A stretch of 64,000 nucleotides of DNA from positions 49,214 to 113,213 of the forward strand of contig NZ_JAUFQB010000062.1 in NCBI RefSeq assembly GCF_030409525.1, written 5' to 3'. The position numbers and the translations under genes were made by a program. The DNA is from Kaistella yonginensis. GTDB taxonomy: Bacteria; Bacteroidota; Bacteroidia; Flavobacteriales; Weeksellaceae. Position 1 is the stretch's first letter; each line of letters begins with the position of its first letter. The notes beneath the pieces are model-generated. The model was not told the DNA's origin and did not search any database. It saw only the letters and a program-made list of their open reading frames with translations. This document shows, piece after piece, positions 27,457 through 34,631 of the stretch.

Positions 27457-28137
27457 TTAAACATCAAATTCTTCACCTAATTTCGGTAAAGAGAAATGGA
27501 TATTTCTTTCTGAAAAGAGTTGGTGCGCTTCGTCGTGGTTAATTTTAATCGGCGGAAAAGTATCAAAATGACACCCAATTACCCTCATTGTTTTCAATAA
27601 TTCTGCGGCTGCAAAACTTGCTTTACGCGCACACATTGTGTAATGCGAACCCACAGGAAGAATGGCTAAATCAATATTCCCAAATAGTTTCGGAAACAGT
27701 TCCATATCAACCATTACTCCTGTATCTCCCGCGAAATAAATATTTTTACCGGAAAACCTAAACATATATCCGGCAGGTTCGCCACCATAAGTGCCATCGG
27801 GGAAAGAACTGGTATGACTGGCGGAAACCATTGATATTTTTAAATCATCAATTTTTGCCGAACCGCCGAAATTAATATCAATCGAATTCGGGTGACCAAA
27901 ATAGCCACAAATCTCCGGCTGCCCGATTACAAATGCTTCTGGATAATGTTGCAAAACTTCGTTTACATCTGCAATATGATCCCCGTGTGCATGGGTAATC
28001 AATACAAAATCGATTTTTTGTGCAGTGATATTAAAACCCGATTTCTCTTTTTGATAATTATAAAAAGGATCTGCTAGTATATTTTTTCCTTGATACGTAA
28101 ACAAAAAACAGTTTTGCCCGAGAAATTTTATTTTCAT
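27457..28137 (-). CDS. UPF0173 metallo-beta-lactamase-fold hydrolase
   Basis: A 226-residue protein with the metallo-beta-lactamase metal motif HAHGDHI (about residue 50) plus the later AGDTGVM and CHFDTFPP segments, matching the UPF0173/UlaG-like metal-dependent hydrolases. The substrate is unknown. I choose the ATG ending at 28137; a TTG two codons upstream is also possible. The gene lies 28 bases downstream of menA on the same strand. Confidence 0.85.
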   Translation of the reverse strand: MKIKFLGQNCFLFTYQGKNILADPFYNYQKEKSGFNITAQKIDFVLITHAHGDHIADVNEVLQHYPEAFVIGQPEICGYFGHPNSIDINFGGSAKIDDLKISMVSASHTSSFPDGTYGGEPAGYMFRFSGKNIYFAGDTGVMVDMELFPKLFGNIDLAILPVGSHYTMCARKASFAAAELLKTMRVIGCHFDTFPPIKINHDEAHQLFSERNIHFSLPKLGEEFDV

Positions 28138-28165
28138 TTTCAAACCTTTTAGATTTAGTAAATAT

Positions 28166-29098
28166 TTAATTAAAATAATTTAACCCAGCAGCGACCAAAA
28201 CAGCCATGGTTAAGGTTAATATTCCTACTTGTTTTAAGAACGGGTCCAACTCTCTCGGTTCCTTTACCTGCATGATTTTTCTTCTTACCGCAGTCATCGG
28301 AAGCATTAAGATGAAAAAGATAAAAGCATAATATTTCCCTTGGGTGTGCAAACCATTCATCATCATAAAGACCAACATTAAAAGCAGAGGTAGTTGCAAT
28401 AAGATAATCTCATAGACCATCGCTTTTTTAAATCCTAATCTTAGAGCCAATGTTTTCTTACCGCTGGCAGCATCACTTTCAATGTCGCGCATATTGTTAA
28501 GATTTAAGACCGCTGCACTCAACAAACCAACTGCAGTGGCGGGCAATAATATATCCCAATCAAAATTTTTGGTAAACAGGAAATAACTTCCACAAACAGA
28601 AACAAGTCCAAAAAAGATAAAAACCATGAGGTCGCCTAAACCTAAATAACCATAGGGTTTTTTACCTACAGTGTAGCCAATTGCCGCCAAAATGCAGGCA
28701 ACTCCCAGACCAACAAACGTGTAAAATTCGTTCATCAAATTTTCTTTGAAGAAAGCCAAATAAAGAAGTGCAATCGTTGCTACCAAAGACAAAATAGAAA
28801 ATAAAATCACTGCATTGCGCATTTGCGTTGCGGTTATCCTTCCAGAAGCTACAGCTCTTTGCTCTGCTTCATTAATTCTTAATTGGTCGGTTCCTTTGAT
28901 CCCATCGCCATAATCATTGGCAAAATTTGAAAGGATTTGATAGAGCAAAGTAACCAACATTGCCATTGCAAAAATGGTCCAGTCCCAAGTTCCACCCTGT
29001 TCTAGTATTCTCCATCTTGCGATGAAAGAACCTAAAATAATTCCACTCATAGAAAGTGGTAAAGTGCGCAGACGTGCTGCTTTGATCCAATCAGTCAT
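28166..29098 (-). CDS. menA: 1,4-dihydroxy-2-naphthoate polyprenyltransferase
   Basis: Inner-membrane UbiA-family enzyme that attaches the polyprenyl tail to dihydroxynaphthoate to form demethylmenaquinone. The 310-residue protein has about eight or nine predicted helices and the two Asp-rich prenyl-diphosphate motifs: NFANDYGDGIKGTD (about 62-75) and NNMRDIESD (about 197-205). The menB gene upstream on the same strand supports the menaquinone assignment. Menaquinone is the respiratory quinone of this lineage. Confidence 0.94.
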   Translation of the reverse strand: MTDWIKAARLRTLPLSMSGIILGSFIARWRILEQGGTWDWTIFAMAMLVTLLYQILSNFANDYGDGIKGTDQLRINEAEQRAVASGRITATQMRNAVILFSILSLVATIALLYLAFFKENLMNEFYTFVGLGVACILAAIGYTVGKKPYGYLGLGDLMVFIFFGLVSVCGSYFLFTKNFDWDILLPATAVGLLSAAVLNLNNMRDIESDAASGKKTLALRLGFKKAMVYEIILLQLPLLLMLVFMMMNGLHTQGKYYAFIFFILMLPMTAVRRKIMQVKEPRELDPFLKQVGILTLTMAVLVAAGLNYFN

Positions 29099-29104
29099 AT
29101 TTTT

Positions 29105-29192
29105 GAGATTTGAGATTTAGAGATTTGAGATAAGAGAGCAGTCTATTTTTTTGAATATCTATGATCTCATATCTTAAAGTCTCGTGTCTCAT
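29105..29192. repeat. degenerate GAGATTT tandem / inverted repeat
   Basis: Between menB and menA the sequence GAGATTTGAGATTTAGAGATTTGAGAT is made of seven- to eight-base repeats, and the right side (ATCTCATATCTTAAAGTCTCGTGTCTC) is its imperfect reverse complement, giving one long hairpin. Similar GAGATTTGAGATT stretches occur between genes in many Chryseobacterium-type genomes. Confidence 0.65.
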
Positions 29193-30029
29193 TTACGATA
29201 TCCAGTTATTATCACCGAAGTCGGGTTTTCTTTTTTCAAGGAAAGCATTTCGACCTTCTTTTGCTTCTTCGGTCATATAAGCCAATCGGGTTGCTTCGCC
29301 AGCAAAAACCTGCTGTCCCACCATTCCGTCATCGGTTAAATTCATCGCAAATTTGAGCATTCTAATAGACATTGGCGATTTTCCTAAAATTTCTTCAGCC
29401 CATTCATAAGCGGTATCTTCTAACTCTGCATGTGGGATTACGGCGTTCACCATACCCATGTCTGCTGCTTCTTGAGCCGAATAATTTCGACCTAGAAAGA
29501 AAATTTCTCGGGCTTTTTTCTGTCCAACCATTTTTGCTAAATAAGCAGAACCATAACCACCATCAAAACTGGTCACATCGGCATCGGTTTGTTTAAAAAT
29601 CGCATGTTCTTTGCTCGCTAAAGTCAAGTCACAAACGACATGCAGCGAATGTCCGCCACCAACTGCCCAACCATTTACCACCGCAATTACCACTTTTGGC
29701 ATAAAACGAATCAAGCGTTGAACTTCTAAAATATTCAACCGGTGCCTGCCATCTTCACCCACATAACCCTGTTCCCCACGCGCTTTCTGATCACCACCAC
29801 TGCAAAATGCGTGGCCGCCATCTTTCGGACTCGGCCCTTCACCGGTCAATAATACAACACCTACCGAAGAATCCTCGGAAACGTGGTAAAAAGCATCATA
29901 TAATTCGGAGGTCGTTTTTGGGCGAAATGCATTGCGCACTTCCGGTCTGTTAAAAGCGATTCGTGCAACGCTTCCTTTCTTCTGATACGTAATATCTTCG
30001 TATATTTTGACGGTTTTCCAGTCTGCCAT
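29193..30029 (-). CDS. menB: 1,4-dihydroxy-2-naphthoyl-CoA synthase
   Basis: Crotonase-fold enzyme that closes the second ring of menaquinone from succinylbenzoyl-CoA. The 278-residue form begins MADWKTVKIYEDI, the usual N-terminus, so I place the start at 30029 rather than 13 codons upstream. Family features are FNRPEVRNAFRP, the oxyanion region FCSGGDQ, NGWAVGGGHSLHVVCDLTLAS and TSFDGGYGSAYLAKMVG. It is cytoplasmic and lies upstream of menA with a repeat element between. Confidence 0.96.
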   Translation of the reverse strand: MADWKTVKIYEDITYQKKGSVARIAFNRPEVRNAFRPKTTSELYDAFYHVSEDSSVGVVLLTGEGPSPKDGGHAFCSGGDQKARGEQGYVGEDGRHRLNILEVQRLIRFMPKVVIAVVNGWAVGGGHSLHVVCDLTLASKEHAIFKQTDADVTSFDGGYGSAYLAKMVGQKKAREIFFLGRNYSAQEAADMGMVNAVIPHAELEDTAYEWAEEILGKSPMSIRMLKFAMNLTDDGMVGQQVFAGEATRLAYMTEEAKEGRNAFLEKRKPDFGDNNWIS

Positions 30030-30135
30030 TTTGCGTAAAATTTTGCGTAAAGATAGGGAATTTTGCAAGGTTTGACCAAATGAAAATCAGCCGATATTCT
30101 GGAAAGTTGTAGTTTTTTTGGAGCTTGAAATGAGG

Positions 30136-30235
30136 GATTCCTCCTAAAATCCGGTCCCGCTCTCCGTTACAATTTTTCTAAGCCAAAGCCCGAGCCACAC
30201 GCTTTTAGAAAAGATTTTCACTACGATCGGGGCTA
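30136..30235 (-). repeat. dispersed GC-box palindromic element, copy B
   Basis: On the minus strand it begins AGCCCCGATCGTAGTGAAAATC and ends near GAGAGCGGGACCGGATTTT. TTTTCTAA (30174-30181) pairs with TTAGAAAA (30205-30212) as the inner stem. The layout matches copy A at 16964-17066. It lies in the gap upstream of menB. Confidence 0.65.
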
Positions 30236-30271
30236 CAATAACTTTTTTGATTTTTAATTAAAAAGCGATAA

Positions 30272-30502
30272 TTAAAGATTCTCTTCACCGATTTCATCGT
30301 TTTCCTGAAGTACTTTTTCTGCTCGTTCGAGATCATGTGGGTTTACGAGAAGATAATAATTTTGAGTTATCGGAATAACAGCGATATTATTAACATATTC
30401 ATTTTTAATATAACTGGGGATTTCTCGAGATTCGAGTTTTGTTTTTGCAATTTCTATCTCGTAAAGATAAGAGGATTGAAAAATGGGAACTAATTCTGAC
30501 AT
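30272..30502 (-). CDS. DUF2007-domain small protein
   Basis: A 76-residue cytoplasmic protein (LVPIFQSSYLYEIEIAKTKLESREIPSYIKNEY ... YYLLVNPHDLERAEKVL) matching DUF2007, a small ferredoxin-like signal-transducing domain of unknown partner found widely in Bacteroidota. It stands alone. Confidence 0.75.
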   Translation of the reverse strand: MSELVPIFQSSYLYEIEIAKTKLESREIPSYIKNEYVNNIAVIPITQNYYLLVNPHDLERAEKVLQENDEIGEENL

Positions 30503-30762
30503 AATTTCTTTTTGGAAAGTTAGTTAATTTTTCGGAATCAAAGATTGGTTAACGCATCATGCATAGACTGAACGGTGAAAAAGCAAAACGCTTTGCGCAT
30601 TACCAAAAAAACGAAAAAATTCATTTAGTCTCGATTTCGATTTCATTTTTGAAAGTGGTCAATATCTAAATTTTAGGTAAAGATTGTTTAGTTATAATTA
30701 TAAGAAGCATGCAAATATCATATATCATTGATTTTGAATGAATATGATTTAAAAATATTTTA

Positions 30763-30770
30763 TACTTTTG
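30763..30770 (+). promoter_or_regulatory. -7 promoter box (TACTTTTG) of DUF4920 gene
   Basis: Exact TAnnTTTG match 14 bases before the ATG at 30785. It is followed by TAAA, so it also resembles the TTTAC-N4-GTAAA motif seen at 32.5-34.0 kb with one mismatch. Confidence 0.5.
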
Positions 30771-30784
30771 TAAAAATTAAATCA

Positions 30785-31291
30785 ATGAAAAAATTAGTTC
30801 TTTTATTATCTCTTATAATTTCTACAATTGCTTTCAGCCAAGAAGCTGCCGCTAAAAAAGTGGGTCCACCGGAAGGACAGGCTTTGATTGGAGAGATTTA
30901 TGGAGCAGGCGTATCTACAAAAGCCGAGAAATCTGCCATGACCACAAAGAAATTAGATCAAAAATTAAAAAAATCTGCAAAGCTCGATAACGTAGCAGTA
31001 AAAGGAAAAGTAGTTAAGGTTTGCGATAAAAAGGGCTGCTGGTTCACCGTGGAAACCGATAATAACGAAAAGTTTTTCGTAAAAATGAAAGACTATGCCT
31101 TTTTTGTTCCTACTGCTCTGGAAGGAAAGACCATAATTTTGGAGGGAAATGCAGAAGCAAAAGTAACTTCTGTAGACGAGCAGAAGCATTATGCCGAAGA
31201 CGCTAAAAAATCACAAGCAGAAATTGACGCTATTACAAAACCTGAAGAAGAAATTAGATTTATGGCGAGCGGAATTAAAGTAGTTGACTAA
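30785..31291 (+). CDS. DUF4920 exported protein
   Basis: A 168-residue protein with a Sec signal peptide (STIAFSQ). The domain contains VKGKVVKVCDKKGCWFTVE, which carries the Cys-x4-Cys-Trp motif of DUF4920, an OB-like exported family of Bacteroidota. A metal or redox role through the two Cys is possible. I choose the ATG at 30785 because the promoter box lies downstream of the other in-frame start (30728). The function is unknown. Confidence 0.8.
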   Translation: MKKLVLLLSLIISTIAFSQEAAAKKVGPPEGQALIGEIYGAGVSTKAEKSAMTTKKLDQKLKKSAKLDNVAVKGKVVKVCDKKGCWFTVETDNNEKFFVKMKDYAFFVPTALEGKTIILEGNAEAKVTSVDEQKHYAEDAKKSQAEIDAITKPEEEIRFMASGIKVVD

Positions 31292-31310
31292 TTTTCAATT
31301 ACATAACAAT

Positions 31311-31345
31311 AAAAAAGCGAAGTCCAGTGACTTCGCTTTTTTTTT
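31311..31345. terminator. bidirectional terminator
   Basis: AAAAAAGCGAAGTC pairs with GACTTCGCTTTTTT. It ends the DUF4920 gene on the plus strand and the M14 gene on the minus strand, whose stop codon lies within it. Confidence 0.88.
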
Positions 31346-32450
31346 ATTCAATCAGGAAATTAACTTCTTCATCCAACCGGGGGAATTTATGAGCTGAAAC
31401 AAAGGTTTTTCCTGTACAATCGATTTCCTTCCAGCCCTTTTTGCTGCCGATGTCGCCTACTTCAACGATGATTGGTTTAAAAGAAATTTCTTTGGCACCA
31501 AGCTGAATTTCTTCTTGGTATTGAACAGCAATATCTAAAATACATTCAAAATCAGTATTTAATTTTACATTTCTGTAGATGAGATCAAAGTGCGATTCTT
31601 TATTTTCAGGAATTTGGTGATACGCTTCCCAACCATCCGTTTCATGATGCAATTCAGAAATAGCCACAAGTCCTTCATAAAAAGCCAGGGTATAATATTT
31701 ACGGGTTTTTATTCGATAATAATCATCTTGGAAATGACCACCTTCATATAAAATGGTCGGAATACCGATTTTGGTAAAATTATCTCCTGTTGAACTCGGA
31801 TAAAACTCATCTGAATATCGGGCAATCTGGTGCGGAATTTCGGTTTTTAATTTTTCATAAATACGTACGATAACAGCCATGGCTTTTTTCCTTGTTTCCG
31901 TGATTGTTCGTTCGTGATCCTGGGAAGGAGCTAAAAAAGATAAAGTCGCGGGATGGATACCATCAGTACTGAAAATGGTTCTCTGCTCGTGCAAATTTAA
32001 AGCGTAATCATATCTGCCACTTTGAGCCAATTCTTTTAATAAAGGAAACTCTTTGCTCGAAACCTTCAAATAATCTCTGTTTAAATCGATATTCAATCCA
32101 TTTCTTCTGGACCATTTTTCTGAGCCGTCAGGATTTAACATAAAAATAAAATCCAATGAAATTTTTGAAAAAAGTTCAGTTTTAGTACTTGGCTGATTCT
32201 TAAAAATCTCTAATAAATCAAGCATGGCATGAGTAGAATTCGACTCATTTCCATGCATTTGCGACCAGGCCAACACTTTAATTTTACCAGTACCCACACT
32301 CATTTTATAAATAGGTTTTCCTAAATATGATGAACCAACCGCTGTAATTCGATCGCTGTAATTCTCCTGTAGAAAATAAAATAATTTTTCTGGGGAAATA
32401 TACCGGTTTGGGAAATTTGGGTTTTGTTGGTAGTTCAAGTTTATTGGCAT
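31344..32450 (-). CDS. M14-family zinc carboxypeptidase
   Basis: A 368-residue metallocarboxypeptidase. Zinc ligands are visible as His and Glu in MHGNESN (HxxE) and a later His in ALNLHEQRT; NPDGSEKWSRRNGLNIDLNRDY is the substrate-binding Arg region, and YEGGHF contains the likely catalytic Glu. No clear signal peptide is present, so the protein may be cytoplasmic and act on peptides or peptidoglycan fragments. I choose the ATG ending at 32450 because a TAAATTTG promoter box lies just upstream, overlapping the longer alternative start at 32474. Confidence 0.85.
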   Translation of the reverse strand: MPINLNYQQNPNFPNRYISPEKLFYFLQENYSDRITAVGSSYLGKPIYKMSVGTGKIKVLAWSQMHGNESNSTHAMLDLLEIFKNQPSTKTELFSKISLDFIFMLNPDGSEKWSRRNGLNIDLNRDYLKVSSKEFPLLKELAQSGRYDYALNLHEQRTIFSTDGIHPATLSFLAPSQDHERTITETRKKAMAVIVRIYEKLKTEIPHQIARYSDEFYPSSTGDNFTKIGIPTILYEGGHFQDDYYRIKTRKYYTLAFYEGLVAISELHHETDGWEAYHQIPENKESHFDLIYRNVKLNTDFECILDIAVQYQEEIQLGAKEISFKPIIVEVGDIGSKKGWKEIDCTGKTFVSAHKFPRLDEEVNFLIE

Positions 32451-32471
32451 GTATTTTAATTTTACAATTTC

Positions 32472-32479
32472 CAAATTTA
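32472..32479 (-). promoter_or_regulatory. -7 promoter box (TAAATTTG) of M14 gene
   Basis: Exact TAnnTTTG match on the minus strand, 21 bases before the chosen ATG. Confidence 0.5.
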
Positions 32480-32503
32480 GATTTTTCTTTCTTAAAAATA
32501 AAA

Positions 32504-32517
32504 TTTACTTTTGTAAA
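32504..32517. promoter_or_regulatory. inverted-repeat operator candidate TTTAC-TTTT-GTAAA
   Basis: Perfect five-base arms with a four-base spacer, upstream of the M14 promoter box. It is one of six related sites between 32.5 and 34.0 kb. Confidence 0.5.
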
Positions 32518-32737
32518 TAAATTAAACACTCCGATAGGTCAGAATGTCTGTTGGTAAATTTGTGGATTGCATTATTTTAAAATAAATTTTATAATATTAT
32601 GAATATCAGTTATTTATTAACTTCATATAAAGTATTTTTACATATTTGCTTTAGGTGAAATCTACGATGCAAAACTCCATATGATGGTAATTAATGTAAA
32701 CGCATATTAGGTTATATTCTTTAGTTAAATTATCTCG

Positions 32738-32751
32738 TTTACAAATGTAAA
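32738..32751. promoter_or_regulatory. inverted-repeat operator candidate TTTAC-AAAT-GTAAA
   Basis: Perfect inverted repeat extended by one base on each side (GTTTAC...GTAAAC), 25 bases before the terC -7 box. Confidence 0.55.
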
Positions 32752-32776
32752 CAAAGGCATAATTCTTTAATTTGAT

Positions 32777-32784
32777 TATATTTG
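32777..32784 (+). promoter_or_regulatory. -7 promoter box (TATATTTG) of terC
   Basis: Exact TAnnTTTG match 14 bases before the ATG at 32799. Confidence 0.5.
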
Positions 32785-32798
32785 CATTTTAAAATTTT

Positions 32799-33890
32799 AT
32801 GACAAACGAGAGTATTTTTCTATTAGGTTTCATCGTCTTTATTCTTATTATCCTGGCTTTGGATTTAGGCTTACTCAATAAAAAATCCGACACCGTTTCG
32901 ATGAAACAAGCCGGATTGATGAGTTTCTTCGTGGTCGCATTATCCATGTGCTTTTATTTTGTGTTAACGAACTACGGTCACCTACTCCATGGCATTGACA
33001 GTATTGAAAAGTTACAGCAGGTCATTTCAAAACACCACCATCCCGTAAAAATAATTCCTGGTGATTTAGGAAGTAGTCTTTATTTATATAATCAAAATCT
33101 AGGTCTGGAATATCTAACCGGCTATGTTGTTGAATATGCGTTATCTATTGATAATATCTTTGTAATGGTTCTTGTATTTACGGCCTTTGGCGTAGCTCCA
33201 AGAAATTATCACCGAGTACTGTTTTGGGGGATTCTAGGTGCTATTGTCATGCGGTTCATCTTTATCTTTGTGGGAGCAGCACTGATCCAGAAATTCGAGT
33301 GGATTATGTATGTATTTGGAGCCTTTCTGGTTTTTACGGGAATCAAAATGTTTTTTGATAAAGACCACGATGAACAGATCGATACCCAAAAGCATCCAGT
33401 GGTAAAATTTGCCAATAAATACTTCAAAGTTCATAACCACTTTGTCGGGAATAAATTTTTTGTAACCATTAACGGCGTTAAAAAAATGACGCCCTTGTTT
33501 CTTGTTCTGATCATCATAGAATTTACCGACTTAATCTTTGCAGTAGATAGTATACCAGCAATATTCTCTGTAACCAAAGATCCTTACATCGTTTTCTTTT
33601 CAAATATATTTGCCATTATCGGGCTACGTTCAATGTTCTTCTTATTAGCAGGAGTGATTGATAAATTTAGATTCTTGAAAGTCGGTTTAGCCTTACTGTT
33701 GACCTTTATCGGTTTGAAAATGTTATTTCATGAATTTCTTGACAAAGTAGGTTTTTCAACAACCGATTCATTGTTCATTATTGTAGGAATTTTAGGTGGA
33801 AGCGTCTTTCTTTCGCTGGTCTTACCTGAAAAAAAGAAAGACCGAAAATTAAAATATGATCCTAAAAACGAGGACCATTTCCGAAAATAA
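32799..33890 (+). CDS. TerC/Alx-family integral membrane protein
   Basis: A 363-residue inner-membrane protein with about nine predicted helices. The signature acidic membrane motifs are present: ALDLGLL near residue 24, EYALSIDNIFVMVLVF near 108-124, and IIEFTDLIFAVDSIPAIFSVT near 234-255. Family members (TerC, Alx, MeeY/MeeF) export manganese or protect metalated exoenzymes. Metal-ion export is the best inference; tellurite resistance itself is not implied. It is flanked by the repeated inverted-repeat sites, which suggests joint regulation with the XRE gene downstream. Confidence 0.92.
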   Translation: MTNESIFLLGFIVFILIILALDLGLLNKKSDTVSMKQAGLMSFFVVALSMCFYFVLTNYGHLLHGIDSIEKLQQVISKHHHPVKIIPGDLGSSLYLYNQNLGLEYLTGYVVEYALSIDNIFVMVLVFTAFGVAPRNYHRVLFWGILGAIVMRFIFIFVGAALIQKFEWIMYVFGAFLVFTGIKMFFDKDHDEQIDTQKHPVVKFANKYFKVHNHFVGNKFFVTINGVKKMTPLFLVLIIIEFTDLIFAVDSIPAIFSVTKDPYIVFFSNIFAIIGLRSMFFLLAGVIDKFRFLKVGLALLLTFIGLKMLFHEFLDKVGFSTTDSLFIIVGILGGSVFLSLVLPEKKKDRKLKYDPKNEDHFRK

Positions 33891-33943
33891 TTTAGTAATG
33901 TAAATAGCTAATAATTCTGTAAACCAATGGCTTAAATTAACAA

Positions 33944-34023
33944 TTTACTTTTGTAAAATTATTATTCGCACGCTAGTTTACTTTTGTAATTTATAATTGT
34001 AAAATAATATTTACATTTGTAAT
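33944..34023. promoter_or_regulatory. array of four inverted-repeat sites before the XRE regulator
   Basis: Sites of the form TTTAC-N4-GTAAA occur at 33944-33957 (perfect), 33977-33990 (TTTAC-TTTT-GTAAT), 33990-34003 (TTTAT-AATT-GTAAA) and 34010-34023 (TTTAC-ATTT-GTAAT). The last abuts the start codon and covers the TACATTTG -7 box at 34012-34019. The layout suggests autorepression by the gene at 34024. Confidence 0.6.
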
Positions 34024-34548
34024 ATGGATTTAAAGGAAAGAATTTCAAAAGTTATCGGTTATTCTGCGCTTTCATTGTCGGAGTTTGCAGATGAAATCGA
34101 CGTACAGCGCTCGAGCATTTCTCATATTACCTCTGGCAGAAATAAACCCTCGCTCGATTTTTTAATTAAAATAAAAAACCGCTTCCCCGATCTAGAATGG
34201 GAATGGTTGATTGAAGGTGAAGGTGAAATGTTAAAAATTATAGAAATCCCTGCTGATGTAATAGATAGTACAAAAAAAACAAGTCCTACTTCTATACCCG
34301 ATTTATTCTCATTAATTAATGATGAAGCATTTGGAATCACCGAATCAGAAGATCGAATTGAATCTAAAGTTTCGCAAGAATCAAATATTTCTGACCCAGT
34401 TGTAGAAAAAATGAAAATATCCGATTCTCAGCGATTAGCATTGCCACAAATATCACTTGAACCTGAATCAGTTGATAAAGAAGAAGTTAAAGTTAAAAGA
34501 ATTGTACTCTTTTATGAAAACGGAAAATTTGAAACTTTTGAACCGTAA
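34024..34548 (+). CDS. XRE-family transcriptional regulator
   Basis: A 174-residue DNA-binding protein. The N-terminal helix-turn-helix of the Cro/C1 type spans about residues 5-66 (FADEIDVQRSSISHITSGRNKPSLDFLIKI is the recognition region), followed by a polar linker and a C-terminal segment, VKRIVLFYENGKFETFEP, seen in many XRE proteins of Flavobacteriia. Four inverted-repeat sites lie directly upstream, one over its own promoter, so it is probably autoregulated and may also control terC and the M14 gene. A terminator separates it from the ATPase-like gene downstream. Confidence 0.85.
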   Translation: MDLKERISKVIGYSALSLSEFADEIDVQRSSISHITSGRNKPSLDFLIKIKNRFPDLEWEWLIEGEGEMLKIIEIPADVIDSTKKTSPTSIPDLFSLINDEAFGITESEDRIESKVSQESNISDPVVEKMKISDSQRLALPQISLEPESVDKEEVKVKRIVLFYENGKFETFEP

Positions 34549-34560
34549 ATTGATTTTTGG

Positions 34561-34592
34561 GAATGTTTCATCTAAACATTCAGCATTTTTTT
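34561..34592 (+). terminator. terminator after the XRE gene
   Basis: GAATGTTT (34561-34568) pairs with AAACATTC (34574-34581); AGCA and a run of T follow. Confidence 0.8.
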
Positions 34593-34598
34593 AATTTG

Positions 34599-34606
34599 TA
34601 CATTTG
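34599..34606 (+). promoter_or_regulatory. -7 promoter box (TACATTTG) of the AAA-like gene
   Basis: Exact TAnnTTTG match 25 bases before the ATG at 34632. Confidence 0.45.
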
Positions 34607-34631
34607 ATTGCACCCTCCTAAATGAATTGTT

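Larger units (their letters stand above)
32451..32798. promoter_or_regulatory. divergent intergenic region between M14 and terC genes
   Basis: 348 bases without a gene. It holds the M14 promoter box (minus, 32472-32479), two TTTAC-N4-GTAAA inverted repeats (32504-32517 and 32738-32751) and the terC promoter box (32777-32784). It is otherwise very AT-rich. I see no riboswitch fold. Confidence 0.6.

Noticed and set aside
30590..30610. GCAAAACGCTTTGCGC inverted repeat as a terminator
   Set aside because: The pairing is imperfect, no T run follows, and it is not downstream of a gene on either strand at a sensible distance.
32523..32798. Mn-sensing yybP-ykoY riboswitch before terC
   Set aside because: I could not find the conserved paired loops of that class; the region is AT-rich with only the inverted-repeat site and the promoter box.
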